64,000 nucleotides of DNA from the NCBI GenBank assembly GCA_003313425.1, contig NHZP01000018.1, positions 930,001 through 994,000 on the forward strand, read 5' to 3'. The DNA comes from Pseudopyrenochaeta lycopersici (Eukaryota > Ascomycota > Dothideomycetes > Pleosporales > Pseudopyrenochaetaceae). Both the position numbers and the translations under genes were made by a program. A model generated the notes under the pieces. It was not told where the DNA came from, searched no databases, and was given only the letters and a program-made list of their open reading frames with translations. Positions 56,840-64,000 of this stretch are shown piece after piece. The stretch's first letter is position 1; every line of letters begins with the position of its first letter.

Positions 56840-59800
56840 GGTACTAATAGATTCTAGATTATAAGCAAACTATATCTCTAAGACAGCTATATTAAAAGCA
56901 AGGCTATAACCTGTCTTAAAGAAAACACCCTACTAGATAACAGTAGTAAATAGAAAATTAGGAGGGATAATAACCTACGAGGTTACTACTAGCCTTAGCC
57001 TAGCCTCTAAAATATACTAGGTTAGACTAGACGTCTTTAGGACGGCCGCCTACGATATTATACTAGGGCTACCTTAGTTAAGGCACTGCAACCTAGTAAT
57101 TAACTAGACGAAATAAAGAGTATCTATACGTATAAAGAATAACGTAAGAATACCTACGTAACAGTCGCATGCTTTAGTAGATAAGAAGATAATAATAAAT
57201 ATTAAACCTTCGCGAAAAGCTAAGAAACAGCTACTTTATTAGTAGCTAGTAAAGAACGCTAAGAAGAATAAGGAGTTAGTTACTACTCCTAGGATCCTAG
57301 AAGAATATAAGGAATTTAGAGATATATTTACTAAAAAGGTAGGAAGAGAAGTACTACTAAAATACTAAGAATAGGACTATAAGATAGAACTTATAGAAGG
57401 TAAGCAGCCTAAGTTTATACTAATATACCGCCTAAGCGACTACAAGCTAGGCGTCCTAAAGAAATATATTAATAAAAATTTAGTAAAGGGTTTTATTAGG
57501 AAATCTAAGTCCTTAGTAGGATATCCAGTCCTATTCGCGCTAAAGAAGGATAGAGCGTTAAAGTTATATATTAACTATAGGAAGTTAAATAATATTACTA
57601 AAAAGAACTGCTACCTATTACCTAATATATAAGAACTACGCGATAGATTAATAGGAGCTTAATACTTTACCGCACTAGACTTAAGAGGAGCGTATAACTT
57701 TATTAGAATAAAAAAAGGAGAAGAGTAGAAAACTACCTTTAGGACACGATACAGATATTATAAGTACACAGTAATACCCTTTAGCCTAATAAACGCACTG
57801 GTAACGTGTTAAGATTTAATTAATAACGTCTTAGTAGAATGTCTTAATATATATACTATAGCCTACTTAGATAATATTCTAGTTTACTCTAGAAATATAA
57901 ATAAATACAGAGAACATGTTAAGGAAGTACTATAACAATTAAGGAACTACTATCTTAAGTTAAAACTAGAAAAGTGCGAATTTTATAAAGAAGAGGTAGA
58001 ATTCCTAGAATATATAGTTAGAAGATAAGGAGTATAGATTAGAAAATTAAAAATTAGGATAATCTAAGAATAGAAGACACTATAAACAGTTAAAGATATT
58101 TAGTTATTCTTAGGATTTGTTAACTTTAATTAATAATTTATTAAGGACTTTACTAAGATTACAACACCCTTAATAAAACTAATAAAAAAAGATAAAAAGT
58201 AGGACTGAAACGAAGAATAATAACGAGCCTTTAAGATGTTAAAAGAAGCCTGCGTAGCTGAACTAGTACTTATATTATTTACTAGTAGATAACTACTAAA
58301 GATTGAAACAGACGCATCAGACCTCGCAATTAGAGCAGTAGCTTTATAAAAAAAGGACGGAAAATAGCACCCTATAGCGTATTACTCGCGTAAGTTCTTA
58401 TAAATAGAAGAATGATATAATATCTACAATAAAGAACTAAAAGCTATTATTAACGCACTGTAATATTAGAGAGCATATGTAGAAAGTTGCTTAGAACTTA
58501 CTATTTACACTAACTACTAGAACCTAATATACTTCACGATAATAAAATAACTAAACTAAAGATAAGTAAGATAGTTAGAACTCCTAGGATAATACAAGTT
58601 TAAGATTATCTATACACTAAGAAAAGAAAATAGAAGAGCAGACGTACTAAGTAGAAGACATAATATAATAGGAAAGAAAACTAAAGTTTATATAGTAATC
58701 CTAAAAATAAATAAAGATAGAACTTTAAGACTTTTATAAGAATGCTACGTAATCTTAAAAATATAAGTAGAAGTCCCTAAAGACCTATACGAAACTATTA
58801 TCTAATAATATTATAATAATCTAATATATAGATACCTAGGAATTACAAAAATAATAGAACTTATCTAACGAAACTATTATATTATAAACCTAAGGTAAAA
58901 AGTAGAAACATATATTAAAAAATGTGTACCCTGCTAACAAAATAAACATACTACTTATGCACCCTATAGCAAGTTATAGGTAATTAAGATACCTATAAAA
59001 CTATATGAAGATATAGTAATAGACTTTATTATAGATTTACCTAAGTCTGCAGATAAAGTAACTAGATATAAGTATAATGCGATATGTAACGTAGTATGTA
59101 GATATATTAAATACGCAGAGTTTATACTATTTAGAAAGAATTTCACGGTACTATAACTTACAGAAATAATAAAAGACTGAATATTCTAATACTATAGTAT
59201 ACTAAAGACTATTATTAGTAATAGAGATAAGTTATTTATATCTAATTTCTAGTTAACCTTTATAGCTAAGATAGGTACTTAAAGGAAACTATCTACAGTA
59301 TACTACTTAGAAACTAATAGATAAACAGAACGAATAAATAAGACCTTAAAATAATATCTACGAACGTACTATAATAAATAACAGGACAACTAGGTATTAC
59401 TGTTACCTACAGCTTAAATTATATTTAATAATAGCAAATCTAAAGCAACAGGCGAAACACCGTTCTACGCCTATCACAGGAAACACCTAAACCTATTTAA
59501 AAGAAACTTTCTAAGTATTAAAGCGGAAGCCGTAGTTAGGACAGTAAGAGAACTGCAGGTAACGCTAAAACAGTTATAAGAAAGACTTAAAAAAAGATAA
59601 AGATAATAAATTTTATATATTAACAAGAAAAGAAAAACGGCACCTTAGCTAAAAAAAGGGGATAAAGTATACTTACTTATAAAAAACCTACGCACGAAAC
59701 GACCTAATAAAGAGTTAGACTATATTAAAGTTAGACTATTTTTAATTAAACAACGTAACAGACTAGTCACGTACATATTAGAACTACCTAAAGACGCAAA

Positions 59801-60050
59801 AATCTACCCTAGGTTCTATATTAAGTTACTAGAACTAGCACACCTAGTAACGCTACTATAGAAAACTTTTAGGTATAAGACTAAAGAGGAGATAGAGTAT
59901 AAAGTTAAGAAGATCCTTAATAAGAGACGCTTAAAGATTACAGAAAACTAATATAAAGAAAGAGAGTACCTTATAAAATAGAAGGACTACCCTAACTTAG
60001 AAAATATATAGGAACCTAAATTAAACTTAGGAAATTGTAAAGAATAAATT
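56840..60050 (+). pseudogene. pol with C-terminal chromodomain, Gypsy B (relic)
   Basis: The protease reads LIDSRLQANYIS-like (about 56,845, Gly now Arg). RT lies at about 57,360-58,060: GFIRKSKSLVGYPVLFALKK, LYINYRKLNNIT, FTALDLRGAYNFIRIK, and the box AYLDNILVY at about 57,860-57,890. RNase H is at about 58,300-58,650 (IETDASDLAI, LKAIINAL). The integrase HHCC region is near 58,860-58,945 (CVPC) and its core at 59,010-59,480 (VIDFIIDLPKS, ISNRDKLFIS, ETNR). The chromodomain at 59,886-60,020 has EYKVKKILNKRRL and YLIK.KDYP..EN. Chromodomains target such elements to heterochromatin. Only remnants remain. Confidence 0.82.
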
Positions 60051-60262
60051 AGTAAATATAACTACGATAGAGAATAAAAAGAAGTTAGGTATTAGAATTA
60101 TAACTAACCTAATCTAACAACGTAATTCCTAGAGGAAGAGGGTTACCTTTAAGCTAGGATAGAGTAAAGACGCTCTAGTCTAAGGCAGAAGTACCAGGCA
60201 TTAGCCCTTATTTAAGAATATTAACCTTACAATTAACATCCTTAATCGCCTCTAACGCCTTA
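60040..60262 (-). pseudogene. antisense reading frame in Gypsy B (part)
   Basis: The minus strand reads KALEAIKDVNCKVNILK, GLMPGTSALD, SVFTLS, LKGNPLPLGITLLD and VSYNSNT, with stops only at probable Gln positions. The same frame and almost the same protein occur in element A (36,750-37,290). Its N-terminal coiled-coil part is cut off by element G. Confidence 0.5.
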
Positions 60263-61314
60263 TGTTATGGAATGAAGGTTCCTGTGAAGGTCGCTTCTCT
60301 CTTGGCAGGGTCCAGCCATACTTGTAGCTGATGGCGGAGCTAGCTCCTACTCTTTAGCAAATACAACTGATACATGATGAACAGATTGCTCGCCCGTACT
60401 AATTGGTAGCTGAGCTTAGTTTCCTCCGAGAAACCTCGTACGGGCCTTTTCATCACCCCCAGCGACAGCAGCGTGCCGCGCTTCGCACTACCGCCACCAG
60501 CCAGAGTCGCAGACCCGCGACCAGCGCACCAGCTTCACAAGCACTACTATCAATTACCACTACTACAGGTTAGCCAGACCTTGCTGCGTACGGCAGACCA
60601 ACGAATACGGCATAAATCCCTAGTAAGAGCCACTAAAGCGAAGTCTAGTACTCTACTACGCTACAATACTAGCGCTAAACCCGCTACGTTAATACTACCG
60701 CGGCGGAGCACACTTAGCGAAATACCACCCTTTAGGATAAGCAGACGTCTCACGTAAAACTGCCCCGCACCGCTCTACTAGCGGCGAGACAGCCGCCCGG
60801 CTTAATTAAAGGCAGAGTGCACCTGCAGCCCTAGCGGTACTACGGAAACTACTGCTATCGAAAACTGGCAAGAAATCTCCTACCTATTTATAGCAGGACC
60901 AGCCGAGCGCCTTAAGCTTGGCTGGCTACGGGTGCTGCTTAAAGCGTTGAAGTAGAAACGATATGCTGCGAGCTGGCAGGAAACCAGGACCGCGGCCTAC
61001 CTGAGAAGCAGCCAATTAGCTTGAAAACAGCTGAGCAGCTTCCTAGGAAACAGCTAATTAGCTGAGAAAACAGCTGAACGGTTTCCTAATTTTAGACTAT
61101 CACTTTCCTTAAGAGAACAGCTAGGCTGCCCCCTAAAAGACGGAAGGAGACAACGAACTAATACTTACAGGGAAATCACCAACTACAGGCTAGAGACTAG
61201 AGTTAAATAAATACCTGCATCTTAGTAACCTACCTCTATTATCTTAACTACTACCTTAACTCTTAACTTGAGCCGCTTGCTATAGTTAATATTAACCTCC
61301 TCAACCCGCTAACA
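60263..61314 (+). repeat. 5' LTR of element G
   Basis: It begins TGTTATGGAATG and ends CCCGCTAACA; TGTTA and TAACA form the short terminal inverted repeat. A TATA-like TTAAATAAATACC lies near 61,203-61,216, and a pyrimidine-rich stretch follows. Directly after the LTR, CTAGTGCCCTAG resembles a tRNA primer site of the TGGTGCCC type with RIP changes. The right end is inferred without a second copy. Confidence 0.65.
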
Positions 61315-62699
61315 CTAGTGCCCTAGGCTGTTAGAGCTTAGCTGAGAACATTGGACAACGGAAGCTGAGTGCCCCTTTCTAAGCTAACTACAACTACTAC
61401 AGCGAACTAGCCTGCCACGCGGTTACAGCTGCAGTACATCTAACCTAGCTGCCTACGGTAGCTAGCCAGGCCAGCGAGAACTCTACTTACTGCCAATATT
61501 ACCGCTATACGCAGTAGCAACGGCGTATTAACTAGCTTACTTTGCTTATAAAAACTAGCAGAGGCGGTTACTAATCCTAACACCTGCTTAGGAGCGTGTC
61601 CGAGCTATAGTAGAACTATACTATCGCCTAGTCGAACTCCCACACAACTAGCGCAGACTAAGTAACGAAGCTTATCTGGGTGGTAAATACCCCTAGCGCT
61701 AGGATTTAGTAAATTCTAGCGAGGCTAAGAGATTATTAAAGCGAACCTCTAACTATTTCCTAAAAGAGACAGCCACCCTTACGGAGCACTAGCTGTACTA
61801 GGAGTAGAAGAGAAATAACGTCTAGGGAGTTAACGACCCGCTCCTAGAAGTGGTCCTGTCTGCCCTAGCGAAGATCGGTAACCTTATGCTTCCGGCGACA
61901 ACTGAACCATCTGGCCGCACCAGAGCAAGCAGATCAAGATTACCAATTAAGAAGGTTACAAAACTAATTAGCTCTCCCCCTAGGCCGAGTTCAGTCCTGC
62001 CAGGACATTTTGCTTAGAGAGCCAGCACCACACTACTGTCGCAGCCTCTAACTAGCGACATAGCTGATCCACTCGCTACTAGGGCAGACACCCTATTAAC
62101 GGACGACCAGGAAGTTATCAAAACTACTAAGGTCGAGAACCGCCGCTAAAATCCACCCGCGGCTGCTTCATTAAAACAGGGAGCGACTAGCCTACCATAA
62201 ACTACAGACTAACTACTAGTTAGGAATGACCCTACTGGCGGCTTTACTAGCTTTCTGTAACAACACAGACTATCTAGTAATTAGCTATTGGTCCCGCTAG
62301 GGGCGGGAACTGAATAGATTACTGAAACGGAAGAACTATTAGAAGAGGAGTTATTATTCACGCCTGAAATACTAGGCGGCTTTGGGTCCTCGACTTAACA
62401 CAGGCCCCTAACCTTACTAACTCGTCTACTAATATCTGTAGTATTAAGGCCTGCTTGATAGACTTAGGCTCTACCGTAGGTAGGCAACATAACCCGCAAC
62501 GTAGGTTAAGTTTCTACACCTAACTATCCAGCCCTCTAGCTGATTGGCGAAAGGCCTCCTGCGACAGCTACCCTAGGCCCGTTACATCCAGGCCCGTCAC
62601 ATCAGCACTCACACTATAGAACCGCATTACAGACTTCCTTAACCTAACGCAGATTGGGAGAACTACACGCCTTTAACATGCAGTAACGGTCTGAGCTCT

Positions 62700-64000
62700 A
62701 AGATTACTTTAAAGTAGTTAGTTCTACAGTCTAAAAGAATCTGAGGGAATTAACACTAGCGATAGTTAAAGCCGCTGTATATTTATTAGCTATGCAGACT
62801 GCTGTTGGAAATGACGTGCTCTAGGACCTGCAAGGACCTATTCAGACACTTGTCTAAGGCCTAGAATCACGCCTTAGTAAAATTGCTTAGGATACTAAAA
62901 CGAGATTTTAGGATCTTCTGGAGGAAGCGACCTAGCGCTTATACACCCGCCGGGCGTTAAGGAATCTCTTACCCCTCTGCTAGCGATCACGTCGCGATAA
63001 GTATACTAAGGAGCCAGCTCCGTAATCTTACCTCGCTAGAGAACTACAGCTCTACTATATGTCTGGAGCATTACTAACCTAGGCGGCTAGCCAATATACG
63101 CAGCTATCTCCTCCTCTGCCGGCGAGGATAGCGCCAAATCCCCCTTGTTTTCAACCTTACGAGAGACCATCAGCGTATCGTTACGAGCAGCCACCGGCGA
63201 TGACCACTAGCCTATCACCGCGCGTCTCACTAGCCTCACCTGTACAGTATTAATCTGCCTGCGCGGAACGCGAGACTCGCAATTTTTACACTAGACCTGC
63301 AAGGGAGCAGCCCTTTACGCGGACTATAGCAGACCACCCCTAGGAATAGCGAGACGGCGTACAGCGACAACTAAGCTAGTACCAAGATAACTAACAATAG
63401 GGAAATCAGCTGCTAACGCGCCGAACAGCGGCTCTAGGACACGCAGATAGCTAGTTCCCTAACTACGCCCAGCATGGTGGCTTAAACCTTCTAGCAACTG
63501 CGCAAACTGAGAGACCGCTCTTAACTTAGATAATGGCGGCTGCCTACCCTAGAGGCAGAATAGAGGACTGTAGAGACGACTACTATACTACCTTCCCCTT
63601 AGACGACGAAATAAACGCCATCTACATAAGGGTAAAAAGGATAGGAGGAGAAGCAAAATTCCATCCCGACGACGTAGGCTACTTCAACCCCACCATACAA
63701 TACCCAGACAAGAACGGAATGGCCACAGACAAAGGCAAAGCTAGTTTCAAACACGTGCGAGACTTCATCTAGTCAGCAGAAGCGGCGCTTCTGACATGCC
63801 CTAACTACGTAGTAAGGGGACACCTGTTTAAGTGTCTCCGCGGTAAGGCTCTCTAATAGTACAACTTATAAGTGCCTAAAGGAGCCAAGAACTAGGTCCG
63901 TAGCGGTCACGGGCTAGACAACTGGAAATCGCTGCTAAACAGTAAATTCGCCCCACGAATAGCAGAGTCCTATCGCAACTTAGAATCGCTGCGATACACT
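62700..64000 (+). pseudogene. gag of element G (RIP-interrupted, incomplete)
   Basis: One frame reads from about 62,900 to the window end with stops only at likely Gln/Trp codons. It has a Pro/Gln-rich part (LPARIAPNPPCFQPYERPSA), then an open block at 63,533-63,772 (DDEINAIYIRVKRIGGEAKF, then HPDDVGYFNPTIQYPDKNG), then HVRDFI. It ends with the common fungal retrotransposon gag motif around GHGLDNWKSLLNSKFA and SYRNLESLRYT (63,908-64,000). In the intact family, GxAL.WY...L, W...L..RF and L..L...RYT follow in this order. Confidence 0.7.

Larger units (their letters stand above)
54555..60262 (+). mobile_element. chromovirus-type Gypsy retrotransposon B (interrupted at 3' end)
   Basis: It starts with a 395-bp LTR and runs through gag, protease, RT, RNase H, integrase and chromodomain. 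At 60,262 its sequence stops within ...ACGCCTTA, where element A continues ...ATCTCTTC; a new LTR (element G) begins exactly there. The missing 3' end (about 430 bp plus the LTR) should therefore lie beyond the window. All frames carry RIP-type stops, but decay is milder than in A, so domains can be read. Confidence 0.88.
60263..64000 (+). mobile_element. Gypsy-type LTR retrotransposon G (5' part, runs off the window)
   Basis: A 1,052-bp LTR is followed by a primer-site-like sequence and a gag reading frame that continues past the window end. Composition is much closer to normal than in B, with scattered TAG/TAA stops. It is inserted into element B at ...CGCCTTA. I saw no second LTR, so the element must extend at least several kb further. 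Confidence 0.8.

Noticed and set aside
58964..59146. 60-codon minus-strand ORF
   Set aside because: Antisense of the integrase core of Gypsy B; it is not part of the antisense frame near the 3' end.
60473..60757. 94-codon plus-strand ORF, Arg/Pro-rich
   Set aside because: It lies wholly inside the LTR of element G, where no protein is expected.
1..64000. CRISPR arrays, tRNA/rRNA genes, bacterial operons
   Set aside because: No regularly spaced identical repeats, no cloverleaf or rRNA-like conserved stretches were seen; the sequence is fungal nuclear DNA.

Overview
The window looks like nuclear DNA of a filamentous ascomycete (Pezizomycotina). The reasons are a HET-domain gene, short introns (46-56 nt) with CTAAC or CTGAT branch sites, a fungal multi-pass membrane protein gene, fungal LTR and Fot1/pogo-type transposons, and very strong RIP-like decay. 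In the AT-rich parts almost every broken codon is a former Gln or Trp codon now TAA, TAG or TGA, and TA dinucleotides saturate the sequence. No species can be named from this window.

Two islands of normal base composition carry the genes. Island 1 (about 13.75-16.45 kb) holds one HET gene on the minus strand with a 46-nt intron. Island 2 (about 44.4-51.3 kb) holds a four-exon membrane protein gene (minus), an intact short-chain dehydrogenase/reductase gene (plus), a decayed rhodopsin-like membrane protein gene (plus) and a doubtful small ORF. I see no pathway linking these genes.

The rest is a nested transposon graveyard. (1) 1-11,900 is the 3' part of a 12.6-kb Gypsy element (copy 1, plus strand). 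(2) 16,452-18,395 is a TA-flanked Tc1/pogo-type element (T1) holding two solo-LTR-like insertions. (3) 19.29-35.78 kb is a stack. A Fot1-like element C (minus strand) is interrupted by element E (19,293-20,581) and by element D (20,646-35,142). D is itself split by a complete second copy of the 12.6-kb Gypsy element (copy 2, 22,229-34,875, minus strand). (4) 35,877-44,173 is a TA-flanked element (F) split by a 6.5-kb chromovirus Gypsy (A, 36,248-42,784, TSD ATAGT). (5) 52.9-54.5 kb is a Gypsy RT fragment (H), followed by a second chromovirus (B) from 54,555. B is cut at 60,262 by the 1.05-kb LTR of another Gypsy element (G), which runs off the window.

The most interesting features are in the 12.6-kb Gypsy family. 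After gag and pol it carries a third, roughly 3.9-kb reading frame with a region that may be an oxygenase-like beta-helix. It also has a roughly 57-bp hairpin-forming motif repeated at the gag/protease, pol/ORF3 and post-ORF3 junctions. Other notable points are an antisense reading frame kept in both chromovirus copies, and direct repeats built into the inverted repeats of four separate TA-inserting DNA transposons. Coordinates of decayed reading frames are approximate; terminal repeats, TSDs and intron borders were read base by base.
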